Shown here piece after piece: positions 1 through 8,426 of a DNA stretch of 64,000 nucleotides. A model generated the notes under the pieces. It did no database searches and had not been told where the DNA came from. It saw nothing but the letters and a program-made list of their open reading frames with translations. Both the position numbers and the translations under genes were made by a program. How positions within the stretch are numbered: position 1 is the stretch's first letter; each line of letters starts with the position of its first letter. Source of the DNA: Pseudomaricurvus sp033283175 (GTDB lineage Bacteria; Pseudomonadota; Gammaproteobacteria; Pseudomonadales; Cellvibrionaceae); NCBI GenBank assembly GCA_033283175.1, contig JAWMQM010000002.1, forward strand, positions 868,001 through 932,000, read 5' to 3'.

Positions 1-100
1 CCGCACTGGCCAAGGACGGCGCAAGCAGAAACACCCCGGATACACCTGCCAGCAGAAACCCCGTATGGCCTGAACCAAGCTTATACTTCCGTATTGCCAC
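1..100 (-). CDS. Secreted protein, 5' end only; probably the PEP-CTERM-locus outer-membrane protein (TIGR03016 type)
   Basis: Reading leftwards from a GTG at 100-98 gives about 33 codons to the window edge that form a classic Sec signal peptide: a basic start (MAIRKYK), a hydrophobic core (GFLLAGVSGVFLLAP) and an SLASA cleavage site. A GGGAAGC Shine-Dalgarno lies about 5 bases upstream. The start overlaps the last 20 bases of the autokinase gene, which implies translational coupling. In exosortase-A polysaccharide loci the gene after the tyrosine autokinase is usually the TIGR03016 outer-membrane beta-barrel, so that identity is inferred from position. The rest lies outside the window. Confidence 0.6.
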   Translation of the reverse strand, partial: MAIRKYKLGSGHTGFLLAGVSGVFLLAPSLASA

Positions 101-1199
101 GCTGCTTCCCACTGTAACGATGTCTGCTGGTTGGCTTACCATCCTCGCCGTAGCCATAACCGTAGCCATAGCCGTAGCCATAACCGTAGCCATGACTCAG
201 AAGCGGGTTCTTGCGCGCCTTATTCAGAACGACTCCGATCAGCTTGTCATCGCCAAGAAGCTTTACCGCATCCTCAACTGCTGTCTGCGAAGACTTCTCT
301 GCAGCCACTACGAAAACGATCTGTCCCATAAAGCCGGCCAGAACTGCCGCCTCAGTAGTCAACAGCAGCGGTGGTGAATCAAAAATTATCACCCTGTCCC
401 GGTAGCGGCTGGCAAGCTCCGTCATCAGCTCCGTCATCTTCTCCGACGCCAGAAGCTCCGTCGCGTGCTCATGCAGACCGCCTGCAGGAAGAACCCTTAA
501 CTTGGGAATATCGGTATGAAGCAGGACATCGGAAAAGCGTTTATCCGGATTTTCCAGGAGATCAATCAACCCTTCGGAGTCATCCGGGATACCCAACATC
601 TTCGCTGCAGACGCCTTACTGACATCGGCATCGACCAGCAGCACCGTTTTATCCTGCTCAGTGGCCATGCTCATGGCCAAATTGAGAGCTGTAAACGTCT
701 TCCCTTCACCGGAGGTTGCGCTGGTAACCATGATCAGGTTGGCCGACTCAATCTTTGCCGGCCCCCGCTCTTCCATGTTCTGCAACAGTGGCCGCTTTAT
801 CGTGCGATATTCATCGGCGATCCTGGACTTTGGCTTCAGCGGCGTGATCAAACCATACTGATCCAGCATTTTCAGGGGCAGCTTATGTATTTTCCGATTG
901 CCGAGATCTTCAGCCTCCAGGCTCTCTGTATCGACTTCGGTGGCTGGCATTGCGCTCTGGAACGCTGTTGCAGGTTCCGCGACCTCGGCACCATTCCCGG
1001 TTACGACCTCCTCCTGCTCTTTTACCTCCGGGGCAGGACTTTCGGGCACTGCCGGTACCGCGGGCATTACCGGGTTCGTGGCCTCCATGCTGGCGTCTTC
1101 GGCTGGCCTTTCGCGATTAAATTTATCCGAGTTGCGAACCAGGGCCTCTTTACCCTTTTCCTTTTCCAGTTTGCTGATAGCTTTTTCGATTATATTCAT
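81..1199 (-). CDS. PEP-CTERM-locus tyrosine autokinase (BY-kinase, CpsD/Wzc-like)
   Basis: 372-aa cytoplasmic tyrosine kinase of the XrtA/PEP-CTERM polysaccharide locus (TIGR03018 type), which works with the separate chain-length protein encoded just upstream. A Pro/Glu/Val-rich extension of about 100 residues precedes the kinase core. Walker A reads TSATSGEGKT, Walker A' VLLVDADVSK and the Walker B-like motif VIIFDSPP. The C-terminus carries seven Gly-Tyr units, the usual autophosphorylation cluster, here unusually regular and encoded by a short tandem DNA repeat near 147-193. Stop codon overlaps the start of the next minus-strand gene. A low-molecular-weight phosphatase at 25372-25851 could be the counteracting enzyme, which is inference. 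Confidence 0.93.
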   Translation of the reverse strand: MNIIEKAISKLEKEKGKEALVRNSDKFNRERPAEDASMEATNPVMPAVPAVPESPAPEVKEQEEVVTGNGAEVAEPATAFQSAMPATEVDTESLEAEDLGNRKIHKLPLKMLDQYGLITPLKPKSRIADEYRTIKRPLLQNMEERGPAKIESANLIMVTSATSGEGKTFTALNLAMSMATEQDKTVLLVDADVSKASAAKMLGIPDDSEGLIDLLENPDKRFSDVLLHTDIPKLRVLPAGGLHEHATELLASEKMTELMTELASRYRDRVIIFDSPPLLLTTEAAVLAGFMGQIVFVVAAEKSSQTAVEDAVKLLGDDKLIGVVLNKARKNPLLSHGYGYGYGYGYGYGYGEDGKPTSRHRYSGKQRGNTEV

Positions 1200-1223
1200 A
1201 GTATTTACACGCTGGTCCTCAAC

Positions 1224-2765
1224 TCAGAAAAGCAATCCCTGGCCAGCACTGACCCCGGCAAAAACAACCACCAAAGACACCAGACCCGAACCGAACATAA
1301 TCGTGTTACGCAGGTGTAGCTGCTCCTGCTCAGGGGTAGTGATTACTGTCACACACCCCAAAACCGGAAGCCCTAACTTCTCGGTAACCGTATGACGATC
1401 TACAAACACCGGTTTTATCAGGGATATAAGCAATGCAACACCACCGCTGACACCCAGCGACAACAACAGCACCATAGCATTCAGCAATAGCTTGTTTGGC
1501 TCTGTCGGCTTGAGGGGAACGTAGGGAGGATCCACTACACGAAACTTGATATCTTCCGCAGTTTTTTCGACTTTCTCGGACAGCATGGCGGATTCCCTGC
1601 GTTTCAGCAGTGCATCATGCTGCTGTGAAACCACCCTGTAGTCCCGATCCAGCTGTTGCAGCTCTACTTCGATATCTGGGATGCTGTTCACCGCGTCTTC
1701 CAGCGTCTTTACACGCTGACCAAACTCATCGACCCGTACCGACACTTCAGCGATACGAGCCTCGGTTTCTGCCAACATGGTTCTCATGCTTTGGTAAACA
1801 GGACTCTCATCCAAACCGGCAAAGCTCGCCGGCCGCTCCTCCATGGCCTTTTTCAGCTCTTTCTCACGCTGTCGCTGCAAGGATCTGATTCGGTCCTTCA
1901 GCTGAATAACGGAGGGGTGCAACTCGGTATAGTTGACCGTGAGTGAGTCCAGTTTCTCCTGCAGGGCATTAATCCTCTGGTCGAGAGGAGACGCCAGACT
2001 GGCACCGGAAAGGCTATTGGAGAACATGGCTGGCTCTTCGCCCTGCAACTGGCGGTTGAGTTCTGTCTTCCTGTTCTCCAACTCCTTGAGCTCCAGAGTG
2101 GCGGACTTCAGTTTGGAGCGTTCGGACTCGAGCCTGACATAATAACTCCCCGCTTCCCCCGGCATCTGCCCGGCATGCTGCTGTTTAAAATCCGCCAGCC
2201 GCTTTTCAGCCTGGGAAAGGCGCAACTCATACTCTTCAATCTGTTGATCGAGAAACGCCTGGGCGCCGCTACTGTCCTTGCGCTTATCGCCCAGGGCACT
2301 TTCGATAAAGATGGTAATCAGCGACTGCACGACCCGCTTCGCAGTGTCCCGGTCCTCATGGCGAAAAGAGACGTAATAGAGAGAACTGTTACGGCGATCA
2401 CCATTGAGGGTGATATTGGAGCGAAGCTCATTCAACATGCGCTCTTCCTGCAGGTCCGATTTGGCCTTCAGGTCGAGATCAGCCATGCGCATCAGCTTTT
2501 CGAGATTGGGCCTGCTGAGCAGGGTCTTGCTCATCAGGGCAACACGCTGCTCCAGGTCCGGCTGGATCGCCAACCCCCGAAGCAAGGGCCGGAGAATACT
2601 GCGGCTATCCACGTCGAGTCTGGCTGTGGCGAGATAGGACTCAGGCAGGCTCCAGACCCACAACCAGCCTACCAGGGCAAACGCCCAGGCAATGCCCAGT
2701 GCCGGCCAGCGAAACCGCCAAACTCCCAATAGATATCCATAAGCCTGGGCTAATAACTGCTGCAT
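1224..2765 (-). CDS. Polysaccharide chain-length determinant, XrtA/PEP-CTERM system (Wzz/GNVR family)
   Basis: 513-aa inner-membrane polysaccharide co-polymerase (TIGR03007 type) that sets polymer length and activates the partner autokinase. A first transmembrane helix is at about residues 17-37 (FRWPALGIAWAFALVGWLWV) and is followed by a Wzz domain. A long coiled-coil periplasmic region covers roughly 150-390, and C-terminal helices are near 428-450 and 490-512. It sits between the export lipoprotein gene and the autokinase in the usual order of such loci, 24 bases from the autokinase, so the three are very likely co-transcribed. Confidence 0.93.
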   Translation of the reverse strand: MQQLLAQAYGYLLGVWRFRWPALGIAWAFALVGWLWVWSLPESYLATARLDVDSRSILRPLLRGLAIQPDLEQRVALMSKTLLSRPNLEKLMRMADLDLKAKSDLQEERMLNELRSNITLNGDRRNSSLYYVSFRHEDRDTAKRVVQSLITIFIESALGDKRKDSSGAQAFLDQQIEEYELRLSQAEKRLADFKQQHAGQMPGEAGSYYVRLESERSKLKSATLELKELENRKTELNRQLQGEEPAMFSNSLSGASLASPLDQRINALQEKLDSLTVNYTELHPSVIQLKDRIRSLQRQREKELKKAMEERPASFAGLDESPVYQSMRTMLAETEARIAEVSVRVDEFGQRVKTLEDAVNSIPDIEVELQQLDRDYRVVSQQHDALLKRRESAMLSEKVEKTAEDIKFRVVDPPYVPLKPTEPNKLLLNAMVLLLSLGVSGGVALLISLIKPVFVDRHTVTEKLGLPVLGCVTVITTPEQEQLHLRNTIMFGSGLVSLVVVFAGVSAGQGLLF

Positions 2766-2823
2766 TCCCTTATCCTAACTATCCATAGTTTCCAGTTCGA
2801 TATTCAGACCCTGCCGCGCGCCC

Positions 2824-3450
2824 TCAGAACCAGGCTTCGGGTATGATCACGATATCGCCCGGCATCATGGGCGTGTTTACAGAGATGTCCCCATCCTTGA
2901 GAAGATCATCCAGGCGCAGGGTGTACATCTCCTGCTTGCCGTTAAAGTTTCTCACCAGGACAGACTTGTTGCCCGCAGCGAACTCGCTCAGGCCTCCGAC
3001 TGCAATCATCAAATCAAGCAGTGACATATGCTTGTTGTAGGGAACACTGAGCGGTTGCAGTGCCTCCCCCACAACCCTGACCTGTTGGGTCGGAACACCG
3101 ACAAACCGGTTCACGATAACACTGACAACAGGGCTTTTGACGTAGCGCGAGTAGGCCGACTCAATCTCTCTGGCCAGCTGGGTGGAGCTGCGGCCACTGG
3201 CAGGGATATCCTCAACCAGGCGAGTCGTAATTTTACCGTCCGGACGAACAACGACTGTGGTGCTTAACTCAGGATTCCCCCAGACAAAGATCTCAACAGA
3301 GTCTCCGGCGCCGACGATATACTCGTAGTCCGGGGCTTGGGTGACCTCCGGGTAGGTTGTGTTACCGGCGCAGCCCGCCAGCAAAATACCGACAACAAAA
3401 ACTGGCAATATGCAAAGTCGCGAAAGGACCGCGAAGATACCGTTAAACAC
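2824..3450 (-). CDS. Polysaccharide export lipoprotein, XrtA/PEP-CTERM system (Wza-like, SLBB)
   Basis: 208-aa outer-membrane polysaccharide export protein (TIGR03027 type). The N-terminus is a lipoprotein signal ending in the lipobox LLAGC near residue 27. A poly_export domain follows (YIVGAGDSVEIFVWGNPELS, then RPDGKITTRLVEDIPASG) and an SLBB domain (VRVVGEALQPLSVPYNKHMS). It is short compared with full-length Wza, as expected for this subfamily, and lacks the C-terminal membrane helix. It is the first gene of the minus-strand export/kinase operon and is divergent from the ExeA-like ATPase across about 510 bases. Confidence 0.93.
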   Translation of the reverse strand: MFNGIFAVLSRLCILPVFVVGILLAGCAGNTTYPEVTQAPDYEYIVGAGDSVEIFVWGNPELSTTVVVRPDGKITTRLVEDIPASGRSSTQLAREIESAYSRYVKSPVVSVIVNRFVGVPTQQVRVVGEALQPLSVPYNKHMSLLDLMIAVGGLSEFAAGNKSVLVRNFNGKQEMYTLRLDDLLKDGDISVNTPMMPGDIVIIPEAWF

Positions 3451-3962
3451 AGGTCAACCTCCTATCTCTGTGATTTGGCTTGGACGCACCGTCATGACCT
3501 TTGGTCATCACCCCAAGTGCAATTCCTGATTCTGCACTGCTGAAGAGGTGTGGGCGAAAAAATTGTTCTATCAGGCGCCAATACTAAACCTCCTCGATGA
3601 ACAGAAACAACCACTAAACAAAAAGAAACACGGAATTCTTAAATTTCACGGGAATTGGCAGCACCTTTTTTGTGCCCCGCTACCAGTTACCTGATTTTCC
3701 GGCCAAATAAATATTTAAAAATCATAAAAAGCCTATTCTCTTATCTTTGTTAGCTATATAAATCCCCTGCTGGCACCTGTCAGTTATTTTTACAGTCTTG
3801 ACGGAAATCCCTGAAATAACAAGGCTTGCGGGACTTCCTTCAGGCTCTAGGCGATTTTTTCCAGAGAACGTTGTATGCTTCACCTGCGCACAACATAAGA
3901 GAAGTAACAGGAATTACCTGCGCACTTACGCAATCAGAGGATCAAAAGGACGGATACCTGAG
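3451..3962. other. Divergent intergenic region between the export operon and the ATPase gene
   Basis: About 510 AT-richer bases without a convincing gene. It must hold the promoters for both flanking transcripts. A perfect 6+3+6 inverted repeat (ATGACC TTT GGTCAT) lies at 3494-3508, about 45 bases upstream of the export gene start, and is a possible operator. I found no clean -24/-12 sigma54 element: the TGGCA strings near 3655 and 3771 lack the GC at the right spacing. Confidence 0.5.
3494..3508. promoter_or_regulatory. Palindrome ATGACC-TTT-GGTCAT upstream of the export gene
   Basis: Perfect 6-bp arms with a 3-bp spacer, lying 44 bases upstream of the export gene start and in its likely promoter region. 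The size and symmetry fit a dimeric repressor or activator site, but no regulator can be assigned from this window. Confidence 0.3.
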
Positions 3963-4829
3963 ATGTATGAATCCTTCTATGGACTGAGAGAAGAACCCTT
4001 CCGGTTAACACCTGACTCACGCCTGTGTTACAACCACGCCAGCTACAAAAATGCCAAAGCCTATATGCATTATGCGCTTTACCGTGGCGAGGGATTTGTG
4101 GTCGTGACCGGCAACCCCGGGACCGGGAAATCAACACTGATCAGCAACCTGATGTCTGAGTTTGACGGCAGCCAGGTACGCTGCACCAACCTCAACTGCA
4201 CGCAGCTTGACGGTGACGACCTGATTCGCCTGATCGCACTCAATTTCGGGATCGACAGCAATACCGAGTACAAATCACTGATTCTGCACAAGGTGAAAGA
4301 GCTGTTACTGCAACTGCATTCTGAAGGGCGAAGAAGCCTGCTTATTATTGATGAAGCGCAGGACCTATCCGCAAGTGCCCTCGAAGAGCTTAGACTGCTG
4401 ACCAATTTACAGCAGAACAACCAGCCGCTGTTGCAGATTTTCCTGGTAGGCCAGAGTGAGCTTCGGCAAACCATCAGCGCTCCTAATCTCGAGCAATTAC
4501 GTCAACGGGTGATCGCCACGTGCCATCTCAAGCCTCTGGGCGTTGAAGACACCCAAAAATACATCCTCTACCGCCTGTCACAGGTGGGCTGGAAAATGGA
4601 CCCTACCTTCGAGCCGGCAGTCTTCCCCGTAATACATCAGGCCAGCCGGGGCACCCCTCGCCTCATCAACCTGATCTGTAGCCGCCTGTTCCTGCACGGC
4701 ATGGTGGAGGACAAACACCACATAGACCTGAAAGACATCAAGGAAGTGGTGAAAAGTCTGGTGGAAGAAGAGCTACTGCAGGGGGAGGAACTGTCCGCTC
4801 CGCCGGCCACTACCCTCAAGAGTATTTGA
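3963..4829 (+). CDS. XrtA/PEP-CTERM-locus ATPase (ExeA-like AAA, TIGR03015 type)
   Basis: 288-aa AAA ATPase of the kind found in every exosortase-A polysaccharide locus and related to ExeA/GspA. The start MYESFYGLREEPFRLTPDSR is the family N-terminus and is preceded by AAAGGA, so this ATG was preferred to a longer frame beginning at 3798. Walker A is GNPGTGKST near residue 48 and Walker B LLIIDEAQDLS near 127. An arginine-finger-type segment (LEQLRQRV) follows. The family role is probably energising assembly or localisation of the export apparatus, and the mechanism is not established. Confidence 0.92.
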   Translation: MYESFYGLREEPFRLTPDSRLCYNHASYKNAKAYMHYALYRGEGFVVVTGNPGTGKSTLISNLMSEFDGSQVRCTNLNCTQLDGDDLIRLIALNFGIDSNTEYKSLILHKVKELLLQLHSEGRRSLLIIDEAQDLSASALEELRLLTNLQQNNQPLLQIFLVGQSELRQTISAPNLEQLRQRVIATCHLKPLGVEDTQKYILYRLSQVGWKMDPTFEPAVFPVIHQASRGTPRLINLICSRLFLHGMVEDKHHIDLKDIKEVVKSLVEEELLQGEELSAPPATTLKSI

Positions 4830-4960
4830 GAAATCCGTATCAGGGCAAAGGGCCGGGAGCAACAAGTGGCACCTGCCCCGCTCGAATCCGGGCACCGCAT
4901 GAGCGCCAGCCCCGAACGCTGTTCCCAAACAATTTTGCGGCAGTCAGGTACCCGTCAGTC

Positions 4961-6118
4961 TCACGTACGCTTTTGACGTCCCAACTGAGTCAGGAACTCA
5001 TCCACCGTACGCGGTGACGAATCTTCCGGCTTGAAAATGTGCTCGAACTTTGGAGCCAGCGCTTTGTGAAGAAGATGCGGGACCAGTAAGCGCAGCGGCA
5101 TTTTCAGATAATGGGATCTCACATACAGCATCCAGCGAGCCACTCCGCTGCCGCGCAGCGCACAACTCTCATGATCAGGCATTAGCCCCCTGCGCATGAT
5201 CCAGAGACCCAAGCGCAAACGTGTATCACCAAACGGTAACTCAGACCGGGCCCGGGACATGACTCCATCCGGGACAGCCAGACCGAAAAATTCCCGACAA
5301 TAGTGTAGCGCCAGGTAGAGCGGATACTGCAAACCCAACTGCCCGGCCCGACTGATGAGATCGAACCAATGCCCGGTGGGCAAATACAGCTCACTTAACA
5401 GGCTGTTAATGTCATCAAGATCCCGCAATGCCGAGGTGAACTCACCATCAAAAAACAGGTGCGAGGCACTGTGCAATACCAGATCTTCATTCCCCAGACG
5501 CCACAAGCCCTCTACCTCGGGGAGCGGCACCCTGCCCTCGAATAGACGCCGGGCATTCGGGGTCACCACCGCGGTTTCCGGAAGGATGTTGTGATGAACA
5601 TCCAGCTCGGTACCCCGTTTGCCATGGCGCATAGGCGGAAGCTCATGCATCCACTGGCGATAGTAACGCTGGTCGTAGGCATCAAGGTGGGTGGTGTACC
5701 AGCCATCCATCTGCAACAGCTCCTCAGCACCGTCCAGCACTGTTTTGGGCACCAGAATATCAATATCCGAGAACAGTCGCCCAACCCCGGCCTGTAACCC
5801 GGCGACGCTGTACGCCGCCCCCTTGAGGACGACAACTGGTTCATCAAGCTCCGCGAGAGAGTCTCGCAAGCTGATCAACTCACGCACCACTGATGCTTTG
5901 TGCCGATCCGCCATGATCTTGCCCCAGCGAAGATGCTTGAGGGGCTCGCCGGGGACCTTTTCCAACAGATTATGCTGCTCAAGCAAGACGTGGAGCCGGC
6001 CCATCATCGTGGCAATACGGGCCTGGCGAATCAGCAGATCCCATTCCGGCAGCCGCAACTGTCCACACAGGGAAGGTGATTTCAGCACTTCCAGCAACAG
6101 GCAGGACTTATAGGGCAT
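4961..6118 (-). CDS. Nucleotidyltransferase-fold protein (NTP_transf_5 type) of the HprK-related module
   Basis: 385-aa protein with the nucleotidyltransferase-like motif VVVLKGAAYSVAG followed by FSDIDILVPK, the usual G/S...DxD catalytic pattern of this family (PF14907-like). The ATG at 6118 was chosen because it overlaps the end of the HprK-related kinase gene by 11 bases; the open frame extends further upstream but only into that gene. Homologues travel with HprK-related kinase A and a PqqD-like protein in polysaccharide loci. The transferred nucleotide and the acceptor are unknown. Confidence 0.8.
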   Translation of the reverse strand: MPYKSCLLLEVLKSPSLCGQLRLPEWDLLIRQARIATMMGRLHVLLEQHNLLEKVPGEPLKHLRWGKIMADRHKASVVRELISLRDSLAELDEPVVVLKGAAYSVAGLQAGVGRLFSDIDILVPKTVLDGAEELLQMDGWYTTHLDAYDQRYYRQWMHELPPMRHGKRGTELDVHHNILPETAVVTPNARRLFEGRVPLPEVEGLWRLGNEDLVLHSASHLFFDGEFTSALRDLDDINSLLSELYLPTGHWFDLISRAGQLGLQYPLYLALHYCREFFGLAVPDGVMSRARSELPFGDTRLRLGLWIMRRGLMPDHESCALRGSGVARWMLYVRSHYLKMPLRLLVPHLLHKALAPKFEHIFKPEDSSPRTVDEFLTQLGRQKRT

Positions 6119-7013
6119 AGTGACTATCCCCTTCGCCAAGTGCCGGTTCACGCTCCTCAACCAGGTCGTCAAACAACTGTAATGCCTGCTCAAGGTCAGA
6201 GTAATGAAAGTCGTAGCACTGACTCTGGTCTACCACACCTCGAAGCACCTGATAGGCCTGCTCACCCAACACATGAAAATTGAACGACTGCTTGGCCAGC
6301 TCCAGCAACGTATAAGCCCGGGAGCGCAACCACAACTGGGTCTCGGCCCCCTTGATATAACGGGGAAAAATGACCGCTTGTACAGTGGCAGCCTCACCTA
6401 CCCGGTAGACACTGTCGGCCGGCGCCAGCATATGGGCGACATCGCCCTTGATGGTATCGTTGCAGAGCGGCCCGAACCTCGCGTCAGGGAAGCGGCTGGA
6501 AATCAGACTTACCGATTCGTTTTTCAGGCATACCGGCCTGGCCAGGGGCACCACTCCACCAGACCCATCCAGCTTCAGCAGTGCCAGCTCGTCAGACAAG
6601 AGGCGCCAACCGTTACACACCAACGCCGCACACAGGGTACTCTTCCCGGACCCTGGCGGAGCCGGCATCACCAGTGCCTGGCCGTTTTTTTCGACCACAG
6701 CGGCATGAATAATCAGGTAATCAAGACAATGACTGGTAATACACCAGTTCAGACCCCACTCAAACATGGGCAGCGCCTGCGCTAAAGGCAAAGGCTTGAA
6801 GGGGGCATGCCCGTCGAGACGAAAATTCACCTGAGGGCGCCACCAGCGCCGCAGCCCGAAAGGTCTTGTGAGTGCGATATGGAAGTCGACAAAGTCGGGA
6901 GGAGCGATCTCTCGATCACTGTAGAGAAGTCGAGCACCGTCCAGTACCACCCCGATATTACTGGACACCTGCACCGTAAACGGTCCTACTTTCAGGTTAA
7001 GGTGCGGATTCAC
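6108..7013 (-). CDS. HprK-related kinase A (HPr-rel-A system)
   Basis: About 300-aa homologue of the C-terminal kinase domain of HPr kinase/phosphorylase (TIGR04352 type). The P-loop reads APPGSGKSTLCAALV near residue 117 and is followed by a WRLLSDELALL segment that supplies the acidic residues. The start is a GTG at 7013 or a TTG at 7016, with GGAAG 5-8 bases upstream. No HPr or PTS gene occurs in the window, so a classical carbon-regulation role is unlikely. It is coupled by overlap to the nucleotidyltransferase-like gene and follows the PqqD-like gene by 43 bases. Its phosphorylation target is unknown. Confidence 0.87.
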   Translation of the reverse strand: MNPHLNLKVGPFTVQVSSNIGVVLDGARLLYSDREIAPPDFVDFHIALTRPFGLRRWWRPQVNFRLDGHAPFKPLPLAQALPMFEWGLNWCITSHCLDYLIIHAAVVEKNGQALVMPAPPGSGKSTLCAALVCNGWRLLSDELALLKLDGSGGVVPLARPVCLKNESVSLISSRFPDARFGPLCNDTIKGDVAHMLAPADSVYRVGEAATVQAVIFPRYIKGAETQLWLRSRAYTLLELAKQSFNFHVLGEQAYQVLRGVVDQSQCYDFHYSDLEQALQLFDDLVEEREPALGEGDSHYAL

Positions 7014-7056
7014 CAAAATTGCTTCCGTGTGTTACGAATTCGAAATCCTGCCAATT

Positions 7057-7362
7057 CTAATCGCAGACGCAGCGAGACTGCACCACGATCCCCAAACCAG
7101 CCAGCTGTTCCAGACGGGAGTCCAGCCCCCTGACAGAAACGATGGAGTGGACGGCTTCGCCGTCGCTCACATCAAGCTTTTTGAATAATTCTTCCGTTGT
7201 CAGAGGCGCCTGCTGCAAATGTTTCAGAAACAAGCACTGTGGCGGCGGCACCACATGCAGATCACCGGAGAGTCGGTTATATGCTACCACCTCCGCTTCA
7301 TCGCTCCAGCCATCCAGCAGAAAACCGTCTACCAGTTTCCAGCGAGCAGCAACATCCTTCAT
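7057..7362 (-). CDS. HPr-rel-A system PqqD family protein
   Basis: 101-aa PqqD-like winged-helix protein (TIGR04353 type). PqqD proteins bind leader peptides and present them to modifying enzymes, so this protein suggests that a peptide or protein is modified by the neighbouring enzymes. Seen in the sequence are the YNRLSGDLHVVPPPQCLFLKH segment and an acidic C-terminal half with a Cys-Val-Cys-Asp end. Its ATG is 2 bases after the stop of the Cys-containing exported protein gene, so the two are probably translated together. Confidence 0.85.
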   Translation of the reverse strand: MKDVAARWKLVDGFLLDGWSDEAEVVAYNRLSGDLHVVPPPQCLFLKHLQQAPLTTEELFKKLDVSDGEAVHSIVSVRGLDSRLEQLAGLGIVVQSRCVCD

Positions 7363-7364
7363 CG

Positions 7365-8192
7365 TTACTCACTATCACTCTTGACGCACTTCATGCTAAC
7401 GCTGTCATAGTAGGAGCCGGCCTCACAATAAGCGACCACTTCACCGTCAACAATGGTGTAGCCTTTTTCCACCTCACCGTGTGCATTAAAAAAGCAATCA
7501 CCCCTTTCATTCAATGTGGCAAACAACTCTGCGACTTCGGCGCGTGTAATAGTCTTACCCATGTACTCGCCCTCGCCGGACTGTACCGCCAATGCCAATG
7601 CCTTCACCTGCTCCGGTGTTGCACCGTATAGGGTTGGAGCGTGCTCCGCGTTAAACAAAGCGGCCACCAGATGGAAGTGAAACGTACCCAGGTTGCCAAA
7701 ATCTTCCACACCGTTACCTGCGCTGTGCTCATTCAGCACCTGCCATAAAGTGACCGGATAAGGTGAGGAGCTGTAAGGTTCAACGCTGGCAATTGATGGC
7801 TCAAACAGGAAAACACCCTTAAAGGTCGTGCCACCCTCAGCGCTGTAGTAATCGATTTTGCCGCCACTTTTCAGGACCGGAGTGCCCGGATCGTAACCTG
7901 GCGGCCAGCCGGCGATATTGTTTTTGTAATAGCCAGGGGTACACCCCTGGCCACTACACTCATGCTCGTGGCCTGATACGTTACCGGATGTGAGACCCGA
8001 CACCGAACAGATGGAAGTGCCGAACACCGGCCGACTGAACAGCGACATCATGACGGACGCCGATGCGCCAGCCGCGGCCAGATTACGGCGCGACACCATA
8101 CCCGCCTGCTGACGGGCGCCGTTTTGCTGTTGCAGGCTTACCCCCTGCGGAACAGCGGTATTTTGATGGGTATTCTCTTCGTTACGCTTCAT
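7365..8192 (-). CDS. Exported protein with Tat-like signal and Cys cluster, HPr-rel-A module
   Basis: Not a family I can name. About 275 aa if started at the ATG at 8192; ATGs at 8240 or 8099 are also possible and all have weak ribosome sites. A twin-arginine-like signal (SRRNLAAAGASASVMMSLF) lies about 33 residues in. It is followed by a Cys/His-containing stretch (ICSVSGLTSG, HEHECSGQGCTPGYYKNN) and a globular domain. Further cysteines are near the C-terminus (GDCFFN, AYCEAG, MKCVKS). It is coupled to the PqqD-like gene, which makes it a candidate substrate of the module; this is inference. Confidence 0.7.
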   Translation of the reverse strand: MKRNEENTHQNTAVPQGVSLQQQNGARQQAGMVSRRNLAAAGASASVMMSLFSRPVFGTSICSVSGLTSGNVSGHEHECSGQGCTPGYYKNNIAGWPPGYDPGTPVLKSGGKIDYYSAEGGTTFKGVFLFEPSIASVEPYSSSPYPVTLWQVLNEHSAGNGVEDFGNLGTFHFHLVAALFNAEHAPTLYGATPEQVKALALAVQSGEGEYMGKTITRAEVAELFATLNERGDCFFNAHGEVEKGYTIVDGEVVAYCEAGSYYDSVSMKCVKSDSE

Positions 8193-8426
8193 AACCTGCG
8201 CTCGTTCGTCCTGAGTCTGAACTCGTTTCAGATCTTCCATTTTCCAATATGGCCCTGCAATAACACGCCCTCGCTGCGTTTTATTGAAGCCAACCCAAAA
8301 GCTGCCCTGAAAAACTGCAAGAAATGCGCCACTGATATAACGCATTGATTTTTAAAAGGTTTAAAAAATACCCTTGAAAACAACAACAATTTCAACGACA
8401 AAACGTAAAAGAATCTGACAGCGACA

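Noticed and set aside
3655..3676. TGGCA-containing strings near 3655 and 3771 as sigma54 promoters
   Set aside because: No GC at the required 10-base distance from the GG on either strand.
3798..3962. Longer N-terminus for the ExeA-like ATPase
   Set aside because: The 55 extra codons do not look like protein, and MYESFYGLREEPF is the family's normal start with AAAGGA upstream.
6108..7013. Classical HPr kinase/phosphorylase with carbon catabolite control
   Set aside because: No HPr, EI-Ntr or PTS genes nearby, and the PqqD-like and nucleotidyltransferase neighbours define the separate HPr-rel-A grouping.
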